Source of the DNA: Silene latifolia
Taxonomy: Eukaryota; Streptophyta; Magnoliopsida; Caryophyllales; Caryophyllaceae
Assembly: GCF_048544455.1 (NCBI RefSeq)
Contig: NC_133534.1
Coordinates: 38,440,217-38,504,216 of the forward strand
Direction: 5' to 3'
DNA: 64,000 nucleotides
Of this stretch, positions 1 to 11,280 are shown piece after piece. The notes beneath the pieces were generated by a model. That model was not told the origin of the DNA. It ran no database searches and worked only from the letters and a program-made list of their open reading frames with translations. The first letter of the stretch is position 1; every line of letters starts with the position of its first letter. The position numbers and the translations under genes were made by a program.

Positions 1-675
1 TACCCGTCTAAACTCGTCTGAAAACCCGCATTATAACCCGTTTGCCACCCCCTGTCGCTGCCGCCTTTTACTGTCACTATCACCACCAACAACCGCCCTA
101 ATCACTACCACTACACTCGTCACATACCCCACTACTCCTATACCCCATCAACAACCACCAGGAACGCCTCCCTTAGTCACGAAACAACAATCAACCCACG
201 ACAGAAATACAAAAACAGAGGAAAGGGGGGTTGCTCTTACCTTTTTCTGCCGCCAGGGCCACCCACGGTTGTCGACAAAGGTCCCTAGCTCATCCCTGCT
301 GCGTAGCCAACAGCCACACACTCTCTCTCTCTCTCTCAAATTGCGTGAAAGGCTGAGATTGGTGTTGAAGAAAGGAGGGAGGCGGGTTGAGGGAGTAAGA
401 GAGGAGGGAGGCGGGTTGAGGGTACTATTAGGGTTAGGGTTTAGGGTTAAGGGTTAAATGGGCTGAACATGTTATTGGGCCAACTTAAATGGGTCGAGGG
501 CAAATGGGTTAGCTCACATTTCGAATTCTTATAAACCCTTCTCAATTAACTTGCGATAGCTTAACGTAATTATCGACTCAACAATTAACCCGATATAATT
601 AGTAATATAAAATGTATAATAATTAATATATAATAATATCCGTTTAATTGATTATATAAAATACGGGGTATTACA
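1..675 (-). repeat. possible truncated LTR edge (Ty3/gypsy type, minus strand)
   Basis: Read on the minus strand, the segment begins at 675 with TGTAATACCCCGTATTTTAT, a start common for plant Ty3/gypsy LTRs (TG...). The rest runs off the window edge, so neither the second LTR end nor a target-site duplication can be seen. Inside are a (CT)n run near 320-338, a telomere-like run (427-457) and GC-rich blocks. Nothing here resembles a host gene. It could also be an unrelated repeat that happens to share the TGTAATACCCCG start. Confidence 0.35.
427..457 (+). repeat. short interstitial telomere-like run
   Basis: About four imperfect copies of the plant telomere heptamer TTTAGGG, with TTAGGG and TTAAGGG variants, lie in a row. 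The run is too short and degenerate to be a chromosome end and lies inside the LTR-like segment. Confidence 0.6.
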
Positions 676-1307
676 CCACTAGGGAAACAAAGAGTAATAA
701 CCAGGTCCGGAAATGATAGAAAATTTCAAAGGGATATATGAACGTGACGAGATGTGAGATTAAAGGAGTCAAATAATAAAGATAACTAGTTAACACCAGT
801 AAGAGATATTAGAATTATGGAGGTATTCAAGACAAGGAAATGACAAGTAAACTTTTATACTTAGGAATTAAATCCAACCAAGGTATGAACGAAGGGAAGA
901 AAAACGATTAATGACACGAAGGAGGATCTCAAGGTTTAATCCATACGCTTCCTAAAACTTAAAGTTCTCTTAAACCACCACTTACAACAAACAACCACAA
1001 AAAACAACACAATTACGGCCTACTTTACACACCCCGCTACCTACATACCAAATTTCAGACCAAACAAAGCATTATAACCTCTTTAAAAGACCCACTAAAA
1101 ATCCTCGACCACCCGCTAATCTCTCTGACCAGCCTTATTTTACACATCAATAGACCCCATATAAGGCCACCTTTGACCATCGTATTTATAACCCCTGGAA
1201 AGCTTGTATTTCCATCCAACGAGTCCAAAAACGCCTCAAACCGACGTCGTTTGCTATCTCAAACATCAACTGAAAGTTACCCCATTGCAAAATGTTAAGT
1301 CTTTCAG
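676..1307. other. no gene seen; AT-rich spacer
   Basis: There is no long reading frame, terminal repeat or recognisable motif. The composition is AT-rich with a C-rich stretch around 1000-1150. Confidence 0.5.
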
Positions 1308-1437
1308 GCAAAAAGTCGTGTTTGACAACAAAAAATTTATTAAAGGTTGTGTTTTACAAACTTTTCTTTTAAAGGTGGTGTTTGGAAGAATTTTTTTTTT
1401 AAAGGTTGTGTTCGACAAAAAATCCTTTTTATTTTGG
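1308..1437 (+). repeat. degenerate ~30-bp tandem repeat
   Basis: Four imperfect copies built on AAAGGTTGTGTTTGACAA occur in a row, with unequal T-runs between them. The minus strand stays open across it only because of the repeat periodicity, so I do not call a gene. Confidence 0.55.
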
Positions 1438-1494
1438 TAATAATGACATTGACGTGGTTGATCACAATTGTGAAACGAGCGTGTTGATAGGGAA

Positions 1495-2300
1495 TAGAGC
1501 TGATCAAGTGCGGGTCGGCCCGCTAAAATAGCGGGCTTGGACAAGAAAAAAAAAATTAAACGGGTAACGGACAAGAAAATTAGGTCCGCTAGAATAAATG
1601 GACGGGCTCGGACTAAACAAAATTGCCTATGGGCGGCCCGCTAGGCCCGCTATTTAAAGTAACCTCATAAAAGTTCTCGAAAACCCTCAATCCTCTAACG
1701 TTCTCTAGTCATTTTATTTACAATTTCTACACTTTAAACCAATTAGGTAGCACAAATGAATACTTATGCCTTACATATAAGTGGAAGATTGTCGGTATTT
1801 ACACTTGTCGTATAAAGATTCTTCGAGAATGGACATGCTAAAGGGATTGTCGTATAAAGATAATACCTTTTAAGTATTTATTACACGGGAGTGTATGTAA
1901 CCACTAACAATGCCGCACAAAGGCAAAGGCAAAAATGAACTTTTGATGTTTGTAGAATTGTAGTATAACATTGTCAAACTTGTTTTTTTTTTCCAAAATC
2001 TAGTAAACTTATCATTTGAAAATTAGTATACTTTCTTAAGGGTAAGCTTTTAAAGACAATTGTTAAGCTTTAGTGGGATGTAACAATAATAAATTCGTGT
2101 TTTAATAAAAACACTAATTTCTGTATTTGATTTTAGTAGGAATCGCGGGCCGGCTCGCTCTTTTGAAGTGGGCGGGTACGGACTGTGGAAACTGGCTCGC
2201 TTAGCGGGCTCGGGCTATAAAATAAGGCCCGTCGGACACTTTTTGAGCAGCTAGGCCCGTCCCGTGTCCGGCCCAAGCCCGCTTTTGATCAGCTCTAAGA
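1495..2300. mobile_element. non-autonomous hAT element (~0.8 kb)
   Basis: The ends are inverted: TAGAGCTGATCAA at the left and TTGATCAGCTCTA at the right, followed inward by GC-rich GCGGGC-type words typical of plant hAT termini. The flanks give an 8-bp duplication with one mismatch (ATAGGGAA at 1487-1494, TTAGGGAA at 2301-2308), the hAT length. No transposase reading frame is present. It interrupts a copy of the dispersed repeat that is also found near 24770 in unit A. Confidence 0.75.
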
Positions 2301-3287
2301 TTAGGGAATTACCGAATTAGGAATTGTCACACCTGATAGAGACAAACAATGAAAATCTTGGTTAGACTTCGAATTTTTTTTTTTTTTTACTTCTATTACT
2401 ACTTTGGTTTAGTGTAAAAAAAATTGTCTAGCTCCTTAACTCAAATCCTAGCTTCTTGACGCCTTACGGGGTCGTATTTGAGTAATATGACTGGAATCTT
2501 TGTGGGAGTTGATAATTCGCCAAACCCTATTATTAATCGGTCTATGAGATTGCGTGTTAGGTTGGACGGTATGGATGCGGTTCTTTAATTACCAAAAGCA
2601 TTGGGATAATATACGAAGTAGTAGTAGGTAGGCTAACACATATTTATGCTTTTCTTCATGGTATTATAACTGAAGAGCAAATTAAAGTGGTTTCATTATA
2701 AGCCACCTCATCACGGATAATACCCTTGTACCGTTCGAGGTGCTCCATGCTATGAAACAAGGCAGAGAGGAACAAACAGAAAATTTTACCCTCAAATTAG
2801 ACATGAGCAAGCCCTATATCTCTATGTCATTTTCAGTTTTCTATGTTTTTTTATCAATATGAATATGAAATATTGGACTTCATGTCAAAAGATCGAGATT
2901 CATTGGTGATAATTGAGTTACGGTATCAATACTATATATTAAATCCAGAAACCAAGGAACTTCAATGTAATTAAAGAAAGTTATACAAATTAATTATACT
3001 ATATAGTTTTAAATTAATAGCACCGTGTGAAGGACCCGATTAAGGGATCTCAATGCAAATATTATATAGTTGGGGTTAAAATTAAATTATATAGATGCTT
3101 GGTAATTTTCCTAAACATGGTTAATTTCCTTAAAATAAAATAATTAATTAAGATGGTATATTTCTTAAAATAAAATTATTAATTAAGATGATCAATTTTA
3201 AGAAGACTAAAAGAAAGAAGATGCCTGATAATTTTCCTAAATATTTATAGAAGACTAGAAGTCTAGAAGATGGTCAATTTCCTTAAA
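2301..3287. repeat. diverged copy of the unit-type repeat, then AT-rich spacer
   Basis: The left part matches the segment around 24820-25080 in unit A (shared CTTCTTGACGCCTTA and TATTATTAATCGGTCTATGA words). A short frame at 2487-2588 encodes 33 residues ending in a diverged version of the NPIINRSMRLR peptide that recurs through the window. From about 2600 on it is AT-rich with no gene, and short A/T-rich direct repeats occur near 3120-3290. Confidence 0.5.
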
Positions 3288-3296
3288 ATTAAATAA

Positions 3297-4326
3297 GGGT
3301 TTTTCTACATGGTAACCCTGTATTTTTTCCAATTCTACATGGTAACCTTCCCTTTCCAAAACACACACGTGATAACCCTGAACTCTATTAATACGTATTG
3401 GCATGACCCTAAAGTTGTATTCCGTCAATTTTTCCGTTAAGTACCTAACGGAAAGTGAGGTGGCTAATTTAGTTTTGAGTTTTTTCTACATGGTAACCTT
3501 GTGTTTTAAAAAATTATACATGATAACCTTATTTTTGTACAAAACATGCATGCTTACAAAAATACTCATTCGATTAATTGTTTTTATCTCATTTTCACTC
3601 GATTACTCTATCTGTTTTTTATACGCTCATGCTAACGAACTGTTTCCACCTCCACATCCTTGATGTTATTAATTTGATTATTCAGATTGTTTCCAATTCC
3701 CGAACAATTAATCATTTGACTCTTTTTGTCGGAGGCTTATTCATTCGGTCAAAGCTCGCTCCCAGCCAACAAATGGGCGAGAGCAGGGAGGGAGACTAAG
3801 TTATTCACGTTGTAGACAAAAAGCGATATAGAAAGTGAGACGCCCGAAGAAAAATAATTATATCAAACACATTCCTCCAATATCCTTCATATAAACGAGT
3901 ATTGAAATATCTTTTTTCGGTATTGTAAAAGCCTTAACTAGATCTTTTAAATTCCAAAGTAAAACCCTCCATAGGAGCGAAAGGAAGGAGATGTAAAAGA
4001 TTAATCATTATTTAGAGTAATCGAGTGAAAATGAGAGAAAAATGATTAATTGAATGAGTAGTTTTTTAAGCGTGTGTGTTTTGTACAAAAATAGGGTTAT
4101 CGTGTACAATTTTTTAAAACACAAGGTTACCATGTAGAAAAAACTCAAAATTAAATTAGCCACGTCACTTTCCGTTAGCTACTTAACGGAAAAACTGACG
4201 GGATACAAGTTCAAGGTCATGTTAATATGTATTAAGTGAGGTTAGGGTTACCACGTGTGTGTTTTGAAAATGGAAGGTTACCATGTAGAATCGGAAAAAA
4301 CACAGGGTTATCATGGAGAAAAACCC
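3297..4326. mobile_element. long-TIR Mutator-like fold-back element
   Basis: The two ends are inverted copies about 310 bp long (roughly 3297-3610 and 4012-4326), starting GGGTTTTTCTACATGG and ending in its near complement. The element is flanked by a perfect 9-bp duplication ATTAAATAA (3288-3296 and 4327-4335). Long TIRs plus a 9-bp duplication indicate a Mutator-like element. The central ~400 bp has no transposase, so it is non-autonomous. The arms could fold into a very long hairpin RNA. Confidence 0.85.
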
Positions 4327-4335
4327 ATTAAATAA

Positions 4336-5132
4336 TTAATTAGTATAAACAATTAAACATGCACACTTATGATATTAATTATTATCATCATAAAATTACA
4401 TATTAAATTTAAAATCTATGCAATTTTATTAAATTTCATAGTTTATTAGATGTATAAAGATGTTAATTATTTAACATACAAAAATATTATAAGTAGGTTA
4501 TAAACAATTCAAGTTAGATTCCATAATATATAATATTGCATAATTCTTTCGATTTGATTTAATGCATATATGTAATATATTTATATAAATATATAATCCT
4601 CTTAAAATTGCAGGCCTAAGTAGTAAAAGTAATTTCGTCAGTAAAGAAAAGAATTGTAGTAACATTGGATATAGTTATATGATAGTAATAACTCATTTGA
4701 ATAGTAAAAGTAACAATATTATCAACGATGATTAGTGAAAGTGGTAGAAACAACAACGGGAGTAGTGAAATAATCAATATTAATGCGACAATAGTGAAAG
4801 TAACAATAATTACAGCAGGAGTAGTGAAATTATCAATATTAATACGGTAATGGTGACAGTAACAATAATTACGGCGGGAGTAGTGAAAGTAACAATGATT
4901 ACGGGCAAGTAGTGAAATGTTATTACTATTGTTTCATTAATAAGAGTAAAATATTAATAGCGGGAGTAGTTTATTTGTCTCAAAATTTATTTCATCGTAA
5001 TTTTAAAATATGTTATAAAAAATATATTAATGATAAATTTATGGGTTATGCAACTTTAAATAATTTTATTTAATGAAAAAAAAATTAATAGTAAGTAGAG
5101 GTAGCCCGGGCGAAGCTGGGCACCAATACTAG
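4336..5132 (+). mobile_element. AT-rich segment ending in a Helitron-like 3' terminus
   Basis: At 5104-5121 a GC-rich hairpin GCCCGGGCGAAGCTGGGC is followed by ACCAATA, then CTAG and T (5129-5133). Hairpin, short spacer, CTRR and a flanking T is the classic Helitron 3' end. The 5' TC end cannot be placed, so the body boundary is a guess. No Rep/helicase coding is present. Confidence 0.55.
4640..4930 (+). repeat. irregular minisatellite
   Basis: Repeated modules combine AGTAGTGAAAGTAACAAT with ATTACGGCGGGAGTAG or diverged forms, in an irregular 35-60 bp rhythm. It is non-coding. Confidence 0.55.
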
Positions 5133-5850
5133 TAATAATGTAAAACTTGACAGTAAATAACAAAAACTAGAAATATAAATGTCAAATCCCAAATAATTGA
5201 GTAGATACCCAACTATTGTAGATGGAGTGTTAAGACATATTATACACGATAATAAAAGTAATTGTTAGATAGGTAAATATTTTGATATGGGACATAATAT
5301 TGCTTTTAAAGTCATGTTTTACTTCTTATTTTCGCAAGTTAGTGAGATATTCACATTTTTTTTAATTTTAATATTTTGTTATCCCTATTTTAGGTTCTTT
5401 AATTTAACTTTACATTCTATGAAATATGAATTGGTTGAAGTATTGCTATCGAGTATTTTTTTTGTGCACGAACAGTCATCAGTTCACCAGAAATTTGTAT
5501 AATTGACCAAGTACTAATTCCTTTCTTCATTAGTAGGTAAGAGTTTTGAAAAGTTAGTAAGTAAAATGGCTCAAACATTATCTCACTTGAATATTTAAGA
5601 TAAATCTTTTACATTTCATATTATGTGACCCATCTTAAACAAGAATTTGTCGAGCTTAAAAAATCTCATTAATATTTGCTATGCATCTATTGTAGAAAGT
5701 TGCATATTACTCCGTACTTTATTGTAGAAAGAGAATCTAAACAAGAAGACTACTACTATCCATGCTTCTTAGCTACCGAGTATCGAAGCCTTAGCGAAAA
5801 AAGCAAACCAAACGAACCCTTTCACGTTTTTTAGCCCCAACAAAAAAAAT
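5133..5850. other. no gene seen; AT-rich spacer with repeat scraps
   Basis: No supported coding region. The segment near 5675-5710 (GCTATGCATCTATTGTAGAA) recurs at 26789, 34446 and 56473, so part of it belongs to the array's ancestral repeat. Confidence 0.5.
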
Positions 5851-6062
5851 ATTCCAAATAGTCCATCTATGTAAGATGGCTAAGGTCACCCTGTGCTGCG
5901 TTTAACGGATAGGAGCTTCTCTTTGAATTCGTAAGTAAACATCATTCTCAGATAAGTTTATAAGGCTAACCAACTATAATAGTTGGTCAATAGAAAGTGT
6001 AGGATTCCTTATTAAAAACATGTTTAAATTTCTATATTTATCCGATGTGGGAATAGAGTTTG
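5851..6062 (-). repeat. hairpin-bearing repeat family, copy 0
   Basis: Minus-strand view: TCCCACATCGG near 6055 is followed by an A/T-rich stretch, a conserved CCAAC...GTTGG hairpin and a terminal hairpin CCATCTTACATAGATGG (near 5861-5880). The linker differs from other copies but the hairpins are kept. The copy continues at 13935 beyond a Ty3/gypsy element that inserted 11 bases after TCCCACATCGG. See the finding on this family for the competing explanations. Confidence 0.6.
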
Positions 6063-6067
6063 GTAAC

Positions 6068-7065
6068 TGTTTTGACCGGATTTTACGCAGCCTGGAATCC
6101 GGCCAGGCATTCTAGGGTATTCCGGCCAGGGTAGATTATGGTGAGGTTAACTAGTATCATCCTATTATGATGGTATTGTGGTTGTACCTTTGCAGGGTTG
6201 ATTATAAAGTAAAAAGAGATAAATTAAAAGTAAAGAATAATAAAAAGAGACATGACACAATGATTTATACGTGGAAAAACCCTTGAATGGGAAAAAACCA
6301 CGGGCACCAAGCCAGGAGAGGATTTCACTATGTATTTTGCGTAATATAAGAACAATGTTGTAATTGCTAAATAATTGTAGTATTTGCTTAAGGTAGAGTA
6401 GATGAGAGTGGGATAAGATGTCCCTTGAATGAGCTTCATCCCTTCTTATTTATAGTGACCGTTGGAGAGCAACAACCCCTTCCTTAAGATGTGATGGTTG
6501 TTGCTAGTTTGTAGGTAAGACTCCTTAAATATAGTTGACTTTTCCTTATTAGTTGCTGCTATCTTATGCTCATTCTTCTAGGGTTTTGATCTTCACCTCA
6601 TGCTTATAAAGATGTGGACTTAGTCTCCCTTGATTATAGGAACTACCCTTGACTTAGTTTATTTCAACATGTGCTTAATTGCTTAGCCCCCAATATTTGT
6701 AAATATCTTCTCCATATTATATGTTGGTCGTCCACTTCATCCCTGGATACCTCTCCTGGCTCAGTATCAATGCCTGTCAGCGAAATCGCTTTGTACGCAT
6801 GCCTCGATCGTGTCTCATTGTACCCGACAATGCCTGTTGTATCGTTGTACCCGACAATGCCTGCTTTATCTTGTTGTCTTGTCTTTGACTTATAATAATG
6901 CGACGACCGAGTTGTACCCGATCGTATTTTTAGTATGATGCCTTGTCCGCCTGATATAGTCTTCTAGCCTGTCTCCTTGCCTGGATCGCTACGTTGAACT
7001 CGCATGAACGGTAATGCTGAGGCTGAATTCTAGCCTGACGGTAGTGTAAAATATCAGGTTCAACA
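6068..7065 (-). repeat. 3' LTR of the Ty3/gypsy element
   Basis: Starts TGTTTTGACCGG and ends GGTTCAACA on the + strand. It is nearly identical to the copy at 12928-13929 except for a dense block of differences at about 6763-6958. Confidence 0.9.
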
Positions 7066-7082
7066 ATTGCCCCTTATCTCCT
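7066..7082 (-). promoter_or_regulatory. polypurine tract of the Ty3/gypsy element
   Basis: On the minus strand GGAGATAAGGGGCAAT directly abuts the 3' LTR. This is the expected position for plus-strand DNA priming. Confidence 0.6.
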
Positions 7083-8150
7083 TATTTATTTGTGGTTCAA
7101 ATAATGAGTAGATAACTTCATTCCAATCATAGACAAAGCTTGATCATGCAGTTGTACATATTCCTGACTTAATGTTTCTTCACTGCGCTGGGTCAGGCCA
7201 TATATGAAAAAATAACCGCTTTCTTACGTGTCTAAGGATTCTTTCTAACCTGCATACAGTTGGTAGGGCTTGTTTTTGCCCCACTTATATGATAGATAAA
7301 ATTAGAGTAAAGTGCAGATCGACAATGTTAGTAACTTGATCAAGTGTATTTACCAAGTGTGTATGAATTAATATCCCTGCAATATTTTTTGTACTAGCAT
7401 TTAGATAGTCATAAACAAAATTAGATTAGTCATGTGCTCTGTGTCCTGAACGTGAATGATAGCTCCTGATAGGTGGAAAATATAAAGAAAAACAGGAGAG
7501 TGAAATATGAAATATAGGAAAGAGTAAACCTGGTGGCAATAATCAAGCAATCGCTGACATATTGTTTTTTGTAAGTGTATTGGAATCACTCATGAAGTTT
7601 TTGCCAAGTCAGGAAAGATATAGCGTTGATGATATGTACCCCGACTTTCATTAGAAGCCTGACGATGAAGTTGAGGTGAAGTTTCCTCCTTAAGGACATG
7701 ATGATGAGTATAAGACAACCTTTGAACAATATGTTATGTAGGATGCCTCAATGCTGATGAAGATAAATAATGTTATAACTTTTCAGGACACCTTTTAAGT
7801 GAAGGCATTAGTTCGAGAACAATCCTGGGATCGTAAGCTGATGGAGGTTGATGTCCTTCATCAGAAAAGAAGAATTATGGTGCTCGGTCAGCCCTCCAAC
7901 CAATTTCTGACTGGTGATAGTATTTGATCCTGTTTCGTTTATTTTTCGATAGTTGTACTTTTGAAAGGATATTTGCTTGTCTGGAGGGATCGTGAATATA
8001 ACTTTTCGTCTGGATCTGGCCATTTTGGATGTGTACTGGATCTGGCCAGTTATTCGACTGGATCGGGCCAGTTTTTTTTTTTTTTTTTTTTTTTGCTGGA
8101 TCTGGCCAGTTCTTTGTGTTAGGGGTGGGGTTATTGCCTGTCTGGAGGGC
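7083..8150 (-). other. non-coding 3' internal region of the Ty3/gypsy element
   Basis: No coding motif was found between the integrase relic and the 3' LTR. At about 7978-8115 a short tandem array of CTGGATCTGGCCAG words is interrupted by a ~25-T run. Confidence 0.5.
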
Positions 8151-8185
8151 TTATGTGTAATACTACGGTTTTATGAGTCTCTGGG

Positions 8186-8334
8186 TACTCTATCGAGTAG
8201 GCCTTACTCTGTCGGGTAAGGGTGTGTTGCGTTTTAAAATAGTTTCTGACCTGTTGGGTACTCGATCGAGTAACGTAGATACTCGATCGAGTAAGGGGGC
8301 ACTCGATCGAGTACCTTAGCTACTCGATCGAGTA
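8186..8334 (+). promoter_or_regulatory. array of six TACTCGATCGAGTA palindromes
   Basis: Perfect copies lie at 8259-8272, 8280-8293 and 8321-8334. One-sided or mutated copies lie at 8186-8199, 8205-8218 and 8300-8313. Centres of the last four are 20-21 bp apart. The array sits 50-200 bp upstream of the LTR TATA box, which suggests a dimeric factor site in the U3 promoter. Function is inferred. Confidence 0.55.
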
Positions 8335-8385
8335 GCCGGTTTACGGGGAATGATTTGACGGGTTTTGCTAATAACGCGAGTTTGA

Positions 8386-8392
8386 TATAAAA
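8386..8392 (+). promoter_or_regulatory. TATA box of the solo LTR
   Basis: TATAAAA in the U3 part of the LTR, 50 bp downstream of the palindrome array. It sets the LTR's transcriptional direction as plus. Confidence 0.5.
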
Positions 8393-9927
8393 GGTTTTCG
8401 TCAGTTTATTTAATCACTTTTAACCTTTCTAAACCCTTCAAAAAAAAAGGAGTTACGTAGTTCTCTCTCGTCGCGTTGTTGGCAAATCCCCAAGGCTAGG
8501 AGTGTCGGATCATCTTGTTCTTTGCATCATAGTGTTCCTTGCGTCAAGGGTAAGATCTACATACCAATTTTATATTGTTTCTTTGAGTTTGTTTAAAACC
8601 CTAATTGGGTAGATTTGGGGGTTTTGGGAGGGTTATGTTGATTAGGTGATAATTGTATGATTATGTGTATAGGAGAAGGGTTCGTAGAGGAAAGTTTCAA
8701 GACAGCTGATAGATCGTCTGATGTTGTGTTGCATTCCAGGTAGGGTTTCCCTACTCAGTATTAATTACATAATGTGTGGTGATTGTGCTGTAATTAGTGA
8801 TTGTTGATTGATTCAGACGGTTGTGATTGTATATTGTTGATTGATTCAGACGGTTGTTGATGTTGTATTGTGATTGCTGATTGTTTGTCTCTGGTTCTCA
8901 AGATGCGTTCTCGGCTGAGTGGAGTCACTTGCGGGAGTGGCTTCACGCCCTAGTTTCGCCCTTCGTGGAACCCGCCACGGAAGGGGATGTGCACATTAAT
9001 GGGACAGGGTTATCGCTCGGTATGATGAGCGGGGCTTAGGTGGGAACGGCTGCGGTCCCCCACTGGCAGGGCTGGTCCAGTGGACAGTCGGTGACGGAGA
9101 TTGATTAGAGTGGGTGTGATTGTGTGTGTGACTGTTTGAGCTATGTTGTTTGTTGTGTTGTTGGATCATATAAATTGTGTGATTAGTACTGACCCCATTT
9201 AAATGTTTTAAAAACTGTGGTGATCCATTCGGGGGTGGTGAGCAGTTATTGAGCAGGTATGAGACGATGCGTATGGGATAGCTGGGATGAGTCACCACGT
9301 TGCAGTTTAGAAGTCTTCCGCTGTGTCTGTCGCTTGATAGTATTTTGATAGTAGATAGTTTTGAGAACTTGTATTTCCTTTTATCAGTTTTGGTTTTGAA
9401 CATGTAATCACTTAAACTATAATTACTTTTAAAGTACGTTTCTTTATTGTCTTATGATATTCATTGCCTCGGGCGACCGAGATGGTAGTATCCTTATACC
9501 TGAGTGGTCCTGGTAAGGCACTTGGAGTATGGGGGTGTTACATTATGTCCCCTGCCTGTCTGGAGGGCTTATGACCCATCTATGTTATACAAGCCAGGAA
9601 AAGGTTTTCCAGGTTTGTATATTAAATTGAGCTCAATATTTTAAGGCCTGTTTTTGCAACTGAAAGTTGGATATCAGTTGGATATCATTGGGGTGACCCC
9701 CAATCTTTAAAATTTGTTTTAAGTAAAGTACAGTATGTAAAACAAATATTGAAGATTCTACTCGGTAAAGCAAAATACGAGAATATTGACAAGTACTTGG
9801 GCACATAATGGAAGAAATCATATAAGGCATTTATTCATATAATGGCAAATATCATACATTTAGTTTCATATCAGGTCAGGCAGGAAATGGTAAGATGAAG
9901 ATTATACCTGGACTAGGAGATATATTT

Positions 9928-10560
9928 TATATGTGAAATAGTTTTAAGTGTGCAATATTCCAAGCTCTTGGGATCATTTCGCCGTCCAGGGTTTGTAGTC
10001 TATAAGCTCCCTGGCCGACTATTGAGTCAATCAGGTAGGAACCTTCCTAGGTTGGGGCCAATTTGCCAGCATTCTTCTCTTTTGTGTTTTAAAAAACTTT
10101 TCTGAGAACAAGGTCTCCTACCCTGAATACTCTAGCTTTGACAGTCTTATTGTAGCTTTTTGCAACTCTTTGCTGATATGTTGCCATTCTAATGCTGGCT
10201 GCATCTCTTAGCTCTTCCGTCAAGTCCAGGTTGTCCTCCATTAGATGTATATTGCTCTTTATTGTATTCAGGCTGCATCTGGCTGATGGAATGTCGACCT
10301 CAGCTGGGATTATTGCTTCACATCCATAGACCGAGGAGTAGGGGGTTTGGCCTGTGGGTGTTTTAGGCGTGGTTCGGTCAGCCCAAAGGACCAAGGGAAG
10401 TTCTTCAGCCCATCTTCCTTTCTTTCTTTCTAGCTTCTTCTTTAGGCAACTGATTATTACTTTGTTGCTAGATTCTGCCTAGCATTTTGTTTTTGGATAG
10501 CCTGACGTCCTGCTGATAGAGAAAAAAGGAGACAAGTAATCCTGTTAGATTATTGGAGCA
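9928..10560 (-). pseudogene. Ty3/gypsy integrase C-terminal relic
   Basis: On the minus strand this reads through the end of the integrase core (AESSNKVII, where the glutamate is the third catalytic acid) and RTTPKTPTGQTPYS. It continues through ARVFRVGDLVLRKV and GAYRLQTLDGE to IPRAWNIAHLKLF, the usual end of Tat-type pol. Three in-frame stops occur: before AESS, after LRKVF and in the LAPT-EGSY stretch. The N-terminal zinc finger and first two catalytic aspartates are missing. Frame is otherwise kept, so decay is by point mutation plus one large deletion. Confidence 0.8.
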
Positions 10561-10604
10561 TGTTTGTGTCAAGCTGCACATTTTGTGTTGTAGTCCAGGC
10601 AATT

Positions 10605-10807
10605 GGCCCTCAGTGTTAGCCCATAATAGTCAGCCCAGAGCACTTTGCTGGCCAGGCTTCTTCCTCTTTGTGGTTGACACAACATCCATCATGTCTGTCC
10701 TGGAGATCTTGGTTAGTTTTGTGTGGTTCAAGACATCTCAAGTATGGTTCAGCCCTGAGCCTTGCTATGAGAGCTTTGTATCGAGCTTCATTGTTGACAA
10801 TTTTGAA
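10605..10807 (-). pseudogene. second (archaeal-type) RNase H relic of the Ty3/gypsy element
   Basis: The minus strand contains FKIVNNEARYKALIARL, matching the NNEAEYEAL core of the extra RNase H domain that marks Tat-lineage elements. Sequence before and after is too decayed to follow. It lies between the first RNase H and the integrase relic, as expected. Confidence 0.6.
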
Positions 10808-11280
10808 TAAACAGCTTACAACATGTGCTATTATGTCCCCTTTTGGCGATTTCAGTACTAAACCTAATCATGTCCCCTGCATGTTGGTTTCCCCATATGT
10901 AAACATGGTTCATTCCTGACCGGAGGTCTAGGTGTCTAATTTGTTTAAAGTCTGATTCTAGGTTAGGACTGAAATCAGCCACAAAGTTTGCTAGGGCATG
11001 GGATTTGATTATTATCATGGGTTAAAGGTGATATCATATGTGCTTAGCTGGACAGACTACTTGGTCATCTTACTGCCTGACAGTGCAGGCTTCCTCACGA
11101 CAGGTTTAATGGGGAGGTTAGTTCTGACTATAATAGGGCGACATTCATAGTAGGGACGAAGTTTAGTACATGAAATAATTATATCTAAAACATATTTGTC
11201 AACAAAGTCATACCTCATGTCCGCATCTAGTAGACTTTTACTTACTGAAAAGGCTGGGTGTTCTTGATCATTATCTTTCC
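10788..11280 (-). pseudogene. Ty3/gypsy reverse-transcriptase-associated RNase H relic
   Basis: Minus-strand translation gives, in order, FSVSKSLLDADMRY, KLRPYYECRPIIV, a stop within the usual KWSVELS motif, STYDITFNP and KSHALANFVADFSP. These are the standard landmarks of the pol RNase H region in Tat and Athila elements. A TGG to TAG change explains the stop. No reverse transcriptase could be recognised upstream. Confidence 0.75.

Larger units (their letters stand above)
8156..9542 (+). repeat. solo LTR (Ty3/gypsy-like) nested in the Ty3/gypsy element
   Basis: Begins TGTAATACTACGG and ends GGGGGTGTTACA, with the 5-bp duplication TTATG at 8151-8155 and 9543-9547. There is no internal domain or second LTR, so it is probably the product of LTR-LTR recombination. 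It has a plus-strand TATA box (8386-8392) and an array of palindromes upstream of it. A minus-strand open stretch inside it has no family resemblance. Confidence 0.85.

Noticed and set aside
427..457. Telomere-like run as evidence of a chromosome end
   Set aside because: Only about four imperfect heptamers inside repeat sequence.
427..457. Telomerase RNA template in a candidate Pol III RNA
   Set aside because: The only CTAAACCCT-like word is in this telomere-like run, far from any TCCCACATCGG element.
8186..8334. CRISPR-like array in the palindrome cluster
   Set aside because: The genome is plant nuclear DNA, units are 14-bp palindromes with tiny spacers and there are no cas genes.
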